Below, piece after piece: positions 1 through 11,788 of a stretch of DNA of 64,000 nucleotides. Source of the stretch: Cryphonectria parasitica EP155 (taxonomy: Eukaryota; Ascomycota; Sordariomycetes; Diaporthales; Cryphonectriaceae); contig NW_024468915.1 of NCBI RefSeq assembly GCF_011745365.1, positions 1,218,653-1,282,652 of the forward strand, read 5' to 3'. Position 1 is the stretch's first letter. Every line of letters starts with the position of its first letter. The notes under the pieces are model-generated. The model was not told where the DNA came from, did not search any database, and saw nothing but the letters and a program-made list of their open reading frames with translations. The position numbers and the translations under genes are program-made.

Positions 1-863
1 GTGGCGAGCCACAGCTCAAGATTATCGAGTGCAACCTTCGTGCCTCTCGATCCTTCCCCTTTGTCAGCAAGGTTCTTGGCACCAACTTCATTGACGTGGC
101 CACCAAGGCCCTTGTCGGTGAGGATGTCCCTGCTCCCACCGACCTGATGGCTGTCAAGCGCGATTACCTTGCGACCAAGGTTCCGCAATTCTCATGGACC
201 CGCCTGGCCGGTGCTGACCCCTTCCTCGGTGTGGAAATGGCTTCCACGGGTGAGATGGCCTGCTTCGGCAAGGACCTGGTCGAGGCATACTGGACATCTC
301 TGCAGTCTGCCATGAACTTCCGTGTGCCCGAGCCCGGCGAGGGTCTGCTGTTTGGCGGTGAACTCAAGAAGGAGTGGTTGACCAAGATCATCGACTACGT
401 GTCTCCTCTTGGCTATAAGCTGTACGCTGCGGACAAGGAGGTCAAGCAGTTCCTCGAGTCGACGGCCAAGAACAAGGTGAACGTCGAGGTGATCGAGTTC
501 CCCAAGGAGGACAAGAGAGCCCTCCGTGAGGTGTTCAAGAAGTATGACATCCGTGGTGTCTTCAACCTTGCCCGTGCCAGGGGCAAGACGGTCATGGATG
601 TGGACTATGTGATGCGTCGGAATGCGGTCGACTTTGGTGTCCCGCTGTTCATGGAGCCTCAGGTACGTCTTTTTTCTATCCCTCTCTGGCCTTTTTCCCC
701 CTTCTCGTGCCCAAACCCACCATTATGGAATACGAGCTGATATTGATCTCTTCAGACTGCTATCCTCTTTGCTCAATGCATGAGCGAGAAGCTTCCCCGG
801 CCCGAGGGTATCCCGCCCGAGGTTCGCCGGTGGTCCGAGTTCCTCCAAGGAAAGCCTCTATAG
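1..863 (+). CDS. CPA2: Arginine-specific carbamoyl-phosphate synthase, large chain (C-terminal part)
   Basis: The last 255 residues of the large subunit that makes carbamoyl phosphate for arginine synthesis; fungal forms are mitochondrial or cytosolic depending on the lineage. The reading frame is already open at base 3 and the gene starts outside the window. The visible part holds the end of the second ATP-grasp half (the IIECNLRASRSFPFVSKVLG region and the TRLAGADPFLGVEMASTGE segment), followed by the C-terminal MGS-like regulatory domain with VDYVMRRNAVDFGVPLF. A phase-0 intron at 663-755 (93 nt, GTACGT...TTCAG) separates the last 35 codons; the stop is TAG at 861-863. It resembles yeast Cpa2 along its whole visible length. 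The pyrimidine-specific enzyme (Ura2/CAD) is excluded because the protein ends here instead of continuing into aspartate transcarbamylase. Confidence 0.95.
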
Positions 864-2000
864 ATTTGAATCAAAAACCAAATATGGCTTTCTGATGTGT
901 AAGGTTATCAAATGTGGGGAGGCCCAGCCACCTTGGTCTGTTTCAACTGGCGTTGATGGGCTTTTGTTGTCATTGCGTTCATGTATGTGTATTTAAGGCG
1001 GGTTAACTGAGGAAAGGAGGGGAGGAAAAGAGGAGAGAAAAAAAAATCAAAACAAACAAGGAAAATGCCACGCAAGGGTCATCCTCCTGCCTTGTTAGAG
1101 GCATCTTGAAGGACGTGTGGATTTTGGGGGACAGAGGGAGGACCTTTTCAAAGGATTTGGGCTTTAGTCCTGGTTTTGTGATGGAAGGAAAAAAAGATAG
1201 ATCTGGTGTTTGAGGCTATCAAAAGTCAAAGCGTTTTTTCCCTTCTTTTTAATTTACACTTCCTTCCCGCAAGCAGGATTGTAATAAGACAGAAGACATT
1301 TCAATGGCCTTTCTCTTTGTACCTATGTCTTGAAAGATGCCGTTTGAAGGTGCGTTGTGTTAATCCATTTCCCTTCACATCTCTCTCATCGGGCAAAAGG
1401 AAGAGATTGCCATATACATGTAAAAACAATACAAGTACTGCGGACAAGCGGCGTCGAGAAAGTGCAGCTTCCATAAGTGAGGCCATAGCAAAGTGACCTC
1501 CGGCTTCGCCTTGAGTTGTGGACGTTGGCGGCAGTGCCTCTCATTGCCACATTGCCATGCGCCATAATTGCCCCCGATCTTGCCTCACTGAAAAGGTAAG
1601 AGACAAAGTTTATGTAGAAGTCATAATTCACACTCTGATTTGCTATGCCGAAATTCTCCGAGCCTTGGGACTCGTAGTGCCGCTGCAGCGGTATGGCAAC
1701 TAAAAAGTACACGCTCTATCACGTCGATAGGGTTTTTGTTTTGTCTGATTGCCGCCCATTTCCCCCTGCCCCTCCACCCATCAAACACTCAGCGCATCCA
1801 TCCATCAGTTCATTTGAGCAACGAACAGAGACCAAAGAAGAGCCCTGCCCCAACATCATCAAGCCTGATGAAGCTTGAGCTGGTTTGATTCGCTTCTTCC
1901 CAAAGTCACAGCTGCTCAATCTGATAAACTCGAAAACCAACTGTTGCCTTACTCGGTGAAATGATCAATGTCGGGAGACTGGGAGGGTTGGATCTGAAAT
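864..2000. other. Convergent intergenic region (CPA2 / alpha-mannosidase 3' ends)
   Basis: About 1.1 kb between two genes that point at each other. It should hold both 3' UTRs. Short open frames occur here (for example 1206-1496) but none resembles a known protein or shows a convincing exon structure. I see no RNA gene or repeat. Confidence 0.6.
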
Positions 2001-5000
2001 CTACAGCTGCAGACGGAAGGTGGCGACCTCGAAAGGCCGCAGGGTGACGGGGTAGTTACCCTCGTCATTCTTCTGCAGCTCAGCCTCGTCAGGAACCTCG
2101 TCCTCGAGGATGTTGACCTTGGTGACCTTCTTGACATTCCACTTGGTGCCGATGGCGGTACGGGCGCGGCCGCCGAGGGACTCGTACATGCGCACAATGA
2201 CGCACTTGCCCTTGCGAACGGGGAGGTCGCCAACGGAGACGTCCTCGTCGTCCTCACCGCGCTTGACACAGTCCAGGATCACGGCGTGGTCACCGACAAG
2301 CTTGACAGGGCTGTCATGAGACAGGGCCGCAGTCGCCGGCTGATAGTGATGAGGCTTGCGGACGAGCTTGATGGGTGAGTTGAACTCGTAGCCTGCACGG
2401 ACAGTGGCAGGGCCCAGTGGACCATCGTGAGGCAGGATTGCGTAGCGGATCTTGTGGGGACCCATATCGGCATGCGCGTCAGGCGCCTTGGGGGCGCGTA
2501 GCAGAGACAGACGCATGAGGTTGCCGACGGTGGCGAAACCATACTTGCTATCGTTGAGGATGGAGACACCATAGTTGCGCTCGGAAAGGTCGGCGAACTT
2601 GTGATGACAGACCTCAAACTTGGCCATGTCCCAGTCAGTGTTGTAGTGAGTGGGGCGCTTGACGATACCATATTGAATCTCGTAGTTGGCCTCGGTGTTG
2701 CGAACGTCAACCGGGAACTCGACCTTGAGGAACTTGAGGTCCTCGTGCCACTCAACCTCGGTCTCGATCTCAACATAGGAAGGCTGTCCCTTGAGGGAAG
2801 CGCTGAGTGAGACTGTAGAGACCAGGTGGCTCTTCTCGCTGATCTGGACACGGCTGGACACGGCAACACGGTGGGGTTTGTTCTCGCTGATCTTGCTGTC
2901 GTGGACAGAGAGCTCCTTGCGACTGTCGAGATGGTACCACTCCACGTCCCAGGCCTGCCAGTAGAGGGGTTTGTCGTCGAAAATGACGAATTGGTTAGCC
3001 TTGCCGCCCTTTGCGAGGACCTCACGGTCGGCCTTGCGGTCATATACAGAGGTGATGACACCATTCTCGACCTTGACCTTGAGCTGGTCGTTCTGCAGGG
3101 CGAAGACGCCATCGGACAGCTCCTCGATCGAGACGGCAGCACTCTCTGCAGACAGTGACTCGAGAGGCTTCAGCTCCAGCAGCGGGCCATCGCCACAGGC
3201 AACAGCAACCTTGTCGTCAGAGATTTGAACAAGCTGCTGGCGAGGCCAGAACAGGGCGTTGAGAGCAGCGCCCTCCTCCACCGTCGTAGCCTCAACGCGA
3301 GAGAGATCCATTGCGGAGGAGGCCTCTGCGATCAGTTTGTGACCAATCTCAAATACCTCAGCATAGAGCTGTTGAATGTTTAGTGTCGTGTCGGCTGGAA
3401 TAGAAGACTGAGAGAGAAGGTTAAAGAAATCCCTGATTGCCTCACTCACCTTGTCGGAATCGTCGTAGCACATCTCAATGCAGCTGCCGGGCAGGCAATC
3501 GTGAAACTGGCACAGAAGGACAGCCTCCCACATCTTGTCGATGCTGGCCTTGGGGTATTGGTAACCCTCGTTGTTGAGGGAGGCTATGGTGGCATAAAGC
3601 TCCACGGCTCTCAAAAGGAACTCGGACGCACGGTTGTTATGCTTGTTGTTAGCCTGAGTGGTGTAAGTGCCACGGTGCAGCTCGAAGTAGAGCTCGCCAA
3701 ACCAGGTGACGAGCTTGTCAGACTTGGGCAGCAGCTGGTCAAAAAAGTCATCGACAGTCTTGCCCATGTGGATGCGAGGCACGGCGCCGGTCCCTGTGGT
3801 GTCAGCCATACCACGACAGCGCCGAAGCTTCTCAATGTGCTCAACCAGAGGGCCGCCACCACCGTCGCCCTTGCCAAAGACGAGGAGAGACGTGTGATCC
3901 TGATCCATCGACTTGTGCTTTGAGATACTCCGCTTCACGTCGCCGTAGTGTGCATTAGCCGTGTAGGTCTCCGAGGGAGGCATGTGGCACATGACCTGGG
4001 ATCCGTCTATGGCAACCCAGTTGAAGGTGGTGTGGGGGAAATTGTTGATGTTGTTCCAGCTCAGCTTCTGCGTCAGGAACCGGTCCATGCCGGCAAGTCT
4101 GCAGAGCTGTGGAAGCTGGGCGGAATAGCCGAAGGTATCGGGAAGCCAGAAGGTCTTGGAGCGATCACCGAAATTGGCCTCGAAGAAGCGCTGGCCGTAC
4201 ACGAACTGGCGCACAAGAGACTCGCCGCTAGGCATGTTGGTGTCGTGCTCGACCCAGCTGCCTCCGATGGGCTGGAACTGTCCGGCCTTTACCTTCTCCT
4301 TTACGCGGTCAAAGGCGTATGGGTAGTACTGCTTGAGCCACTTGAACTGCTGGGCTTGTGAGCATGCAAAGTTCAGCTCCGGGTACAGCTCCATCAGGTT
4401 GCACTGGTTAGTCCAAGACCGAGCGACCTTGCGCTTGGTCTCGGCCCAAGGCCACAGCCAGCATGTGTCGATGTGGCAGTGACCAACGCCATAGACCATG
4501 GGCTCTTTGCCGCTTTCGTAGACCTCGGCAGAATCAACGTTTCCGATGTACCCCCTGGCGATCTCTCGAGCCTTCAAAACGGAGTCCTTGTCCTCGACAT
4601 TCAGGACCTCGATCATGCGGGTGATGGTCTTCAGAGCCTCATGCTGCTCCCAGGACTCCTTGGGAAGCTCCCTCGCAGCGTCGCCGATGATCCACATGTC
4701 GACGTAGAGTTGGCGCGCCTGCAGGTTAACGGCAACAATGCTGGCCTTTCTCAGTGTGTATGTCTTGTTCGGATCTGGAGGTGAAATACCAGCGCCGTTG
4801 CCGAACATCTCATTACAAGCGACCTCGATGTAGAACGTGTGTTCCTTTCCATCACGGTACTCCTCGGGCAGGATCCACTCGGGACGGTCGCTCGCGCTGA
4901 AGCCCTGGATAGGGTTTCCGTCTTCCGTCCAGACCATGCCTTCGTTTCCAGCATCCCAATGGAACTCGAGGTGCTCCTTGTCTCGAAGCTCCTCAGGAAC

Positions 5001-5420
5001 GGTAAGCCGGACCTTAACCCAGTGGGTCGACCAAGCCGGTCCGAATTGCGAGCCGACCTTGATGTGGCGGTCGAACTCCTGGGAGACGGCGTCCTCGAAG
5101 GTAGGGCGTTCCAGGTCCGGGGCAGCCCACGAATCGAGGTACACGTGAGGCTCACCTGCGGCCTCACCCTCGTTCAGTAGTCTGTCATGGAAAAATTTAG
5201 CACATCATGAATGCAGGAGACGACAGGAGCAGGTGCTTCCAGGCGAGAGAGGGAGTGCTTACGCTTGAAGGTTCCACTTCTCATAAGCGCCAGTCTTGTA
5301 CGTGCCCTCGATGCGATCAAGATATAGCTTCTGAAAGAGCTTGGCGACTGGCTTCTGAACCATGACCGGGTAGTCGGCCTTTGGCTTCAGAAGCCGGGCC
5401 ATGTCACGCTCACCGCCCAT
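2001..5420 (-). CDS. AMS1: Vacuolar alpha-mannosidase, GH38
   Basis: A class II (GH38) alpha-mannosidase of the yeast Ams1 type, which trims free oligomannosides in the cytosol and vacuole. The main exon covers 5181-2001; a phase-2 intron of 81 nt lies at 5262-5182 (GTAAGC...ACAG), and the upstream exon carries the family's N-terminal segment (YPVMVQKPVAKLFQKLYLDR). Visible family landmarks are the metal-binding GHCHIDTCW near residue 287, the nucleophile Asp in WLPDTFGY near residue 401, and QFHDCLPGSCI further on. The start used here is the first ATG in the upstream exon (5420), giving 1112 residues, a normal length. The frame stays open upstream without an ATG to a possible acceptor near 5667, so an extra 5' exon cannot be excluded. 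There is no signal peptide, in keeping with Ams1 reaching the vacuole by the Cvt pathway (family knowledge). Confidence 0.93.
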
Positions 5421-7587
5421 GTTGTCGTTGCTCTCGGAAGAAGCAGCGGGAGCGAGAAGAGAGACTGGCAGAGCTGTCTGCAGGGTGGGGGTATGCGAAA
5501 CTCCCTTGTGCTCCGAGGCAGGAGCTTTCTCGGTAGTGGTGAGTTTGTCTTTGTCGAAAGTGGGATACTCGTTGTCGTTCACAGCAGCAGCAGCAGAAGC
5601 TGGGGCTACACCGTCAATGTGGTCGGCCGCGTCACCGACGCCGCCGGGGGCTTCAGTTAGAGAGCTAATACAGAAGAAAAGAGTGGAGAGTTAGTGGTAT
5701 GCGCTCTGTAGAGTAAATATCCAACAATTGCAATAGCAATATCTATAGCCCCCAGAGGACTATCGTGCAATGCAAATAATGATTGGTGGGTATATGTGGT
5801 GATGGTGATGATGTTGATGATGAAAACAAAGATGAAGGTGAAGCTGAGCTGCAGCAGATGCAGTTGTTGTTGTCTGGGCGGACTGAGGCGAGGATGAGGA
5901 GCTGCTGCAGCAGACGACGTAACAAGTAACCCCGGGAGCTACTGCGTAGTGAGGCAATGCGGGCGGAGGGCGTGCCCCACAGGAGCTTCGCCCTCCAATC
6001 GAGTCCTCCTCCACCAGGTCGCCATACAACCCAGCCACGTGCCGACGCAACGGATTCCTCGGATTGACCAACCATGGCCGTGCAAGCCGGCCTGCGGTGC
6101 GGGGTTCTGTGCTGAGGGGAACTAACAGGGGGGCCGAGCGCTGCTGGCTAGAGGCCTGCCATGCCGGCGGGAATAGGCGGGAAATGCAAGGATGTCAGGG
6201 GGTTTGGACGTTTTGGAGGACGCGTTAGGCAGGTGAGAACATGCTAAAGACTCCGCAGAGTAACGTAGCATTGGTATGGGAATTGAGATGGGGATAAGGA
6301 CGTCGAAATCATGTCAATCGTCAGGGAGCACTTGTTCCAGCGACGAAAGCACAAACATTGTGACAGCGTGCGAGACCAGACAGACCCGTTCTCAATGTAC
6401 AACGTACCTCATCTTCCTAAATGGTCATGCTTGATTCTCGTGTGGCTTTGTAGATGTTGTGCATAGGCCTTCCCGTCTACAGAAAGCCGAACTCAAACGT
6501 GACGAGGAGTATTGGGTACGCGAAAGAGGATGGGCGAAAAGGTACGAAGAAAGGTCAATCGATCGAGCGTTGAGAGAAGATACGAGGGGAAAAGACTGTT
6601 ATCGAGAAATGGAGTTGAAACAATGCTGCTTAAGTATTGTGTTGAAGGAGAGGTAGGTAGGTGAAGGAATGGTCCGGAACAGATGAGGGAGGGAGATGGT
6701 GTCCCAGGAGAAGATGCCGGAAGCTGGTGGAGGAGGCAAATAGCTCTGCCAGTAGACTCCAGTCCAAGTTGGCAATTGAATGAAGAGGATGGAGGTGGAG
6801 TAGGATCTGAAGATTGAAGGATGGTGGGGAGAAAGAAAAGGACGGGGCACTGAGGGAAGGGTTGGGCTGAGGATAAAAACTGCCCATAAGCTCCGCAGCA
6901 AACGACATAAGGGTTGATTGGTCCACCTCCTTGTGATGACATCGTGATCGTGAGGATGGGGGAGCTTGCATGGGGACTTCAACATCGTCCATCATCGCAG
7001 CTTCCGTCCCTCCCTAGCAGCAGGTAGTCCAGGGTCGCAAGCAGGAGGGAGCCATTTCGACGCCTGACCACCTCATCGAGGATAGGCATCATATGCCCCT
7101 CAACAGGACCAGGTGCCTGACAAAGGCAACATTGCAATCTGGGAATCTGGATACGGGAGGTGTTCCCGTCTGATTTCCTAGTCCAGTCTGTCAACTTATA
7201 TCATGCATGCAGACTTCTGCTGCAGAGATATGCTAAAGAATGTCAACAGGGAAATAGTAAGATGTGAATGTGTTGTTGGAGCAAGTGTACTTACTGATCC
7301 TCTAGACGGCTGGTCGCCCTTGTTGTGTCTTCAGGGCCAGACCCTCAATGCTCATCCTGCTGTGCGCAATGTAACAGTGATCCATGATCATCATGCAACC
7401 AACTTCACAATCATATACAGTGTCTGGGAATTAGTAGAGAAAAAGAAGACCATGCACAGATGAGCTCTCCAGCATGTGTGGACACAAAACTATCACCAGC
7501 ATCATTTTGTGGTGCAACATAAACAAACTTGATGGTATTTGTACAGAGAACAATGGCCAATGCCAGTATAGTGCTTGTTCCTGTTCT
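5421..7587. other. Intergenic region: alpha-mannosidase upstream and NOP14 downstream
   Basis: About 2.2 kb between two minus-strand genes. It should include the promoter and leader of the mannosidase gene, possibly with an upstream exon in 5668-6080, and the 3' UTR of NOP14. Open frames at 5743-6075 and 6493-6995 are low-complexity and resemble nothing I know. No RNA gene seen. Confidence 0.55.
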
Positions 7588-10365
7588 TTACCGGTTCTTG
7601 GCCCTCTTCCTGGCTGACTTTTCCTTGTCGTACAGGTTGGCCTGGTGTCCCTCCTCGCCTTGGATCTCCGCAACAAGTCGTTTGTATTTCTTCTCGTATG
7701 CCGCATCCTTCTCCTTCTTGAGGCGAAGCTTTTCGCGGGCCAGAAAGTTGGCGTCCTTGCGCAGCTCGCGCATCGCCCCCTTGCGCTCCTTCTTATGCTC
7801 TGCCTTGAGTTTGGCCAGCTCCGCCCGCTCCCGGTCCGGATCGTAGTGCTTGTCGGGATCGAAGTCATCCTCGAACTTGGGTATGTACGTCTTGATGGCC
7901 AGGGGTCGGTGATTATGCAGCTCTAGTGGCCGTCGTGATAGCGTGGCAACCTTCATAGCGCGCGACAAGTGCGTGGCCGTCCGCTCGGCCTCCTGGAGCA
8001 GAGCATCTGGTAGGTGTGTCCGATTGACTTTGGAGGTGAGATGCTTCAGAGTCTTGGCGGCAGGCTCGAAAGTCTCGTGGAAAGACGCCTTTCCCGTCCA
8101 AGTTTCGGACGCTGCTTGCAGCAGGGAGATGTTGGCACTCAGAAGCGCGACCTTTAACGATTTTGCCGTCTCGCTGGAGTCGTCTTCCTTCGCCGCTGAG
8201 CAGTCATAGCTCTTAAGTTTACGAACTGAGACCCCCTTCGCATTCGTTGTCCGTATGGCGGCTGCTGGTTCGTGAACGGGGAAAGCCCCAAGCTGCGCCC
8301 GAGCCTGCGCAGGTGCCAGCGCACAGATCGTGTTCAGAGTGAAGTTCATGACTTCGGGCACATAGCGCTTCGCAAGCTTCTGATACTGTACAGCCAATGT
8401 GGACAGATATGTTCCAGTGGCATAATCTGCCAGACTGCCTGGAATCTTCTGGCCTAAGAAGCGTCCCATGGATAGCATAGCCGGCGTGACGACTTGGTGA
8501 AAGTGGTCCGACGTTGGGAAGATAGACCCGATAGCTGTCAGAATGTACAGATCTCCGAGGCTCGGATGTAAGGGTCGGTCGTTCTCCATCTCCTCCAGGT
8601 ATGATCGGAATTCCTTGGCAATTTCGATAGGAAACATTTTCGCTAGAGAATGCACATGTCGTATCAGCAGCTCGAGAACGGCGTAGAGGTCCTCGCCGGA
8701 GACGTCCTGCATGTGAGCAATATGCTGTACCAGGACTCTGGAGAAGTTTCCAAGCTTCTCCTTGTTTGTACTCAGAAGCTTGGGGTGGTACAAGGCCCGT
8801 ATGCGCTGGATGACGGTCGGAACCTTGGAGAGCGGGATGTCCTGTATGACCGCCAGGAATTCAGGGTGAGTCTGCGGGCACGGGAACGTGTAAGGCAGTC
8901 CGTCCTCAGCGCGTCCGCCATCTTGGCCATGTTTGGCTTCGCTGAAGACAGCATCCTTACTCTCACTCTCGGTGAGTAGCCCCTTCGTGAACTCGTCATC
9001 CTCATCGTCTTCGAATTCTTCTGCTCCCTCAACGTCGCTCTCATCGAATGCATCGTCGTCGTCAACGTCTTCAATGTCGGAGCCACTCGCAACCAGATCA
9101 TCGTCGATTATGAAGTCGTCCTCATCATCGAATCCGAGCTCCGTAGCTGTCGGCCGCATCTTGATGCCCTTTCCGAGTCCAAAATCTTCGCTGCTGCCGC
9201 CGTTGTCTCTAATGATCTCCACGGCTGGTCTTTTGTTGGCCTTGTTGTTGTCGGAATCGTCGTCATCTTCCTCTTCCTCGGAGTCGCGCACTTCCTCGCC
9301 TCTCATACGCTTGAGTCTCTTCTCTTCAAGCTCACGGAGGCGATTGGATTGCTCCTCAGCAACCTGTTCCTCAGTCTTCGTTCTCATGGTTGGTTTCGCC
9401 CGCTTGTCTGCCACCATCTTCTTGACAGCAAGGTCGTAGTCCTTCTCGAATGCGTCTTTGTCGACGCCAGGGATGGCGATCGCTTTCAAATCGTCCTGCT
9501 TTTCGCCGTTCCGTGTTCTTTCTACGTCCTTCCGGTTCTGTCCGAGCAACAGCCTCCGTATGTCCGCCGTCTCCTTGTCTAGCTCCAGCCTCAGATCCTC
9601 GTCGTCCTCCTTGGCTGCTTGCCGCTCGTACTTGTGAAGTTTGGATTTGGCAATGACCTCCTCCATGACTTCTTTCTTCGTTTTCTTTCTCTCGGGCTCC
9701 TCCTGGTCACCTCCCTCGTGGAGAGCGACCTGGTCCCGCAACCGCTTCAGGCGTTTCCTGTTGTGCTCCTCGAGGTCTGACATATCGGATCCGTCCTCCG
9801 AGAACTCCTCGTCGAAGTCATCCAAGAGCTCTCCGTCGTCGCCAAAAGTAAGAGACTTTCCCGCGTGCGTCAGACTGATGCCCTGCGACAGGTCATCGTC
9901 CTCTTCCAGGTCGAACATAGAGGTCTTCTTGTGTGCCCTCTGTTTCTCCATTGCAAAACGGTGAGCGGCGGCTGTCTCAGGCGTCATGTTAGGGTCGCCC
10001 TCTCCAAACCGTCTGTCGAAGATGCCACCAGTCCTGTTGCGCCGCTGCATCTCGACCAAAAGTGTCTCTTTCCGTCTCTCCTCGCCCAACGCCTTGGCCA
10101 TTCCTGGACGACCGAGTATCCCCTTTTTCTTCTCGGGCTTGTTGGTAGTGACTTCGAATTTTGGGCCTCGTGCATTTGTCTTGAACTGGAACGGGTTAAA
10201 CTGCTCGCGGATGTTCTCGAGAGCGGCACCGCGCTGGAGACGTCTGTCGTTCCGGCCGCGCTCATCTTGGGCATTCTTCTTTTTTTGCTTCTTAGATTGT
10301 TGCGGTCCGACAATGCCTTGATCTCGGAGAGAGGCCTTGAGCCTCTTGAGCTGTGATGCAGGCAT
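7588..10365 (-). CDS. NOP14: Nucleolar complex protein 14, SSU processome component
   Basis: A single-exon gene of 925 residues, close to the usual length of Nop14. The protein is part of the 90S/SSU processome and is needed for 18S rRNA maturation and 40S assembly in the nucleolus (family knowledge). The N-terminus has the typical basic start (MPASQLKRLKASLRDQG) and the conserved segments NPFQFKTNARGPKFEV, LGRPGMAKALGEERRK and GGIFDRRFGEGDPNMTPE. The middle is highly acidic with runs of Asp and Glu mixed with Lys-rich nuclear-type signals, and the C-terminal half has the helical Nop14 body ending in a Lys/Arg-rich tail (KSARKRAKNR). The start ATG at 10363-10365 is unambiguous. It is divergent from an unknown gene 367 bp away. 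Confidence 0.96.
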   Translation of the reverse strand: MPASQLKRLKASLRDQGIVGPQQSKKQKKKNAQDERGRNDRRLQRGAALENIREQFNPFQFKTNARGPKFEVTTNKPEKKKGILGRPGMAKALGEERRKETLLVEMQRRNRTGGIFDRRFGEGDPNMTPETAAAHRFAMEKQRAHKKTSMFDLEEDDDLSQGISLTHAGKSLTFGDDGELLDDFDEEFSEDGSDMSDLEEHNRKRLKRLRDQVALHEGGDQEEPERKKTKKEVMEEVIAKSKLHKYERQAAKEDDEDLRLELDKETADIRRLLLGQNRKDVERTRNGEKQDDLKAIAIPGVDKDAFEKDYDLAVKKMVADKRAKPTMRTKTEEQVAEEQSNRLRELEEKRLKRMRGEEVRDSEEEEDDDDSDNNKANKRPAVEIIRDNGGSSEDFGLGKGIKMRPTATELGFDDEDDFIIDDDLVASGSDIEDVDDDDAFDESDVEGAEEFEDDEDDEFTKGLLTESESKDAVFSEAKHGQDGGRAEDGLPYTFPCPQTHPEFLAVIQDIPLSKVPTVIQRIRALYHPKLLSTNKEKLGNFSRVLVQHIAHMQDVSGEDLYAVLELLIRHVHSLAKMFPIEIAKEFRSYLEEMENDRPLHPSLGDLYILTAIGSIFPTSDHFHQVVTPAMLSMGRFLGQKIPGSLADYATGTYLSTLAVQYQKLAKRYVPEVMNFTLNTICALAPAQARAQLGAFPVHEPAAAIRTTNAKGVSVRKLKSYDCSAAKEDDSSETAKSLKVALLSANISLLQAASETWTGKASFHETFEPAAKTLKHLTSKVNRTHLPDALLQEAERTATHLSRAMKVATLSRRPLELHNHRPLAIKTYIPKFEDDFDPDKHYDPDRERAELAKLKAEHKKERKGAMRELRKDANFLAREKLRLKKEKDAAYEKKYKRLVAEIQGEEGHQANLYDKEKSARKRAKNR

Positions 10366-10732
10366 CTTGGAGGAATGTGGGAGGGTGGGGAGTGAGGCAG
10401 TCCCTCAGTCCTGGAGGCGTATGGTGTTGGCAATTCGGGGTGTAAGTTGAAAGGCTGCGAAGCTGAGTTTTCAGAAACTCGCATATTCGTTACTTATCGA
10501 TAGCAGTAAAACTTTTGGCGGTCAGGCGCAGCCGGGGGGCGGGGTCGGCAGAATTCAGCGGATAAGACCCTGGCGGGCCTAGCAACGTCACAGCTCTGAT
10601 CCCTAGCTTAGCCCGTTCACACCACTACTTACAACTTCAATGTACTTGGTGAAAGGGCTCCGGTCTTGCATACGATTCGACTCCTAACCTTGCGACCAGC
10701 TTCACAGCTGGCGCAAAGCACGAGCGCACAAT
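10366..10732. promoter_or_regulatory. Divergent promoter NOP14 / unknown membrane-anchored gene
   Basis: The 367 bp between two head-to-head start codons must carry both promoters and leaders. It contains the 8-bp palindrome TATCGATA at 10495-10502, 130 bp upstream of the NOP14 ATG. The same core lies in the RPP0/TRM82 divergent promoter at 32494-32501. No clear TATA box was found. Confidence 0.6.
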
Positions 10733-11788
10733 ATGTCGCTTCTCAGTCTGGTGCGCGATGATCGCGCGATCCTCTTGGGCTTGACAGCTGCGGCGATCGG
10801 TGCGCTTGCTATGATTGACATGGTCCTGGAGCGAGTGCGCGACGATGCGGAGGTCAAACAGCAGCAGCCAACAACGCAGTATATCACGCAGGAGACAGAG
10901 GACTCTCTCAGGTCGAACACTCTAGACACGCTTCTCAGTCACTACAACTATGCCATCCGGGATATATCGAGCAAGATCGTCACCGATAGGGCGGTCAACG
11001 ACGGCGAAACGATAGACTATCTCCTCTGGGGCATCACGCGGCCAGACTACGACGAGCGCCTGAAGTGCCTCCGCACTTTGGCTTATATTACAGATCCCCG
11101 TACGATATCCCTTTCTTCTGACACACGAATGTATTCGTTGCGACTTGCCTGAGCCGACGTTCTGGTGATGGCCACTGCTGACAGAGACACAGAAACTGTG
11201 CCGAAGTTTAATACCCCGCGCGCGTATGCTGCCTTCGTGCGCTCCCTGGAGTTTTGCCTCACTGACCGGGCGCCCCTCGAGAAGCTGGACGACAAGTACT
11301 TTGACGAGTACGGATTGCGCGACATGGCCGAGAAGCTCCCCCTCATGTTCCTCAGCCAGCTCATGCAGAAATACGGATCACAGCAAGCCGTCAAGGCTGG
11401 CATCGTGGAGAAGTGGCTGGCGAGGCAGAACTGGGGGGACACACCGGACGAGAGGGAACACAATTTCTTCCAGTATCTATACAAACAGAACCGGATCGTT
11501 GAGATCATCCATGGAATCCAACGGTGTCCCATAGGCCGGGAAGCCCTTGCCGAGGCTGGCTTGATGCCGAAAAACGTTTCGGAGACTTTTGGGGTTTTCG
11601 CCTCGATCCACATCGAGTCCGAGATCATTGACAACGACCAAGCTGAGCCTACGCCAAGACATATGGAGCAAAGCCCCGAGGAACAAAGGCTGAGGCATCG
11701 CCATCGCGAGGCCATGGTGTTGAACGATGGAACGCGCCCACTGGGTCGATCTGACATCATCGAGGTCGAAGACAACGCGCCGCCCTGA
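10733..11788 (+). CDS. Conserved-looking protein of unknown function with N-terminal membrane anchor
   Basis: I do not recognise this family. Joining 10733-11099 to 11193-11788 removes a 93-nt phase-1 intron (GTACGA...ACACAG) and gives 320 residues; the junction reads DP-Q-TVPKFNTPRAY. A nearer alternative acceptor ending at 11186 would give DP-H-TETVPKF instead. Residues about 13-32 (AILLGLTAAAIGALAMIDMV) form one hydrophobic segment that could be a membrane anchor. The rest is soluble, helical and charged, with a middle region rich in aromatic residues (EKWLARQNWGDTPDEREHNF) and a polar C-terminal tail. Coding-like codon use, a plausible intron and a head-to-head promoter with NOP14 support a real gene. 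No catalytic motif is visible, so no function is proposed. Confidence 0.75.

Noticed and set aside
2279..3142. 287-codon Ser/Arg-rich frame inside the alpha-mannosidase gene
   Set aside because: Frame-shifted shadow of a well supported GH38 exon.
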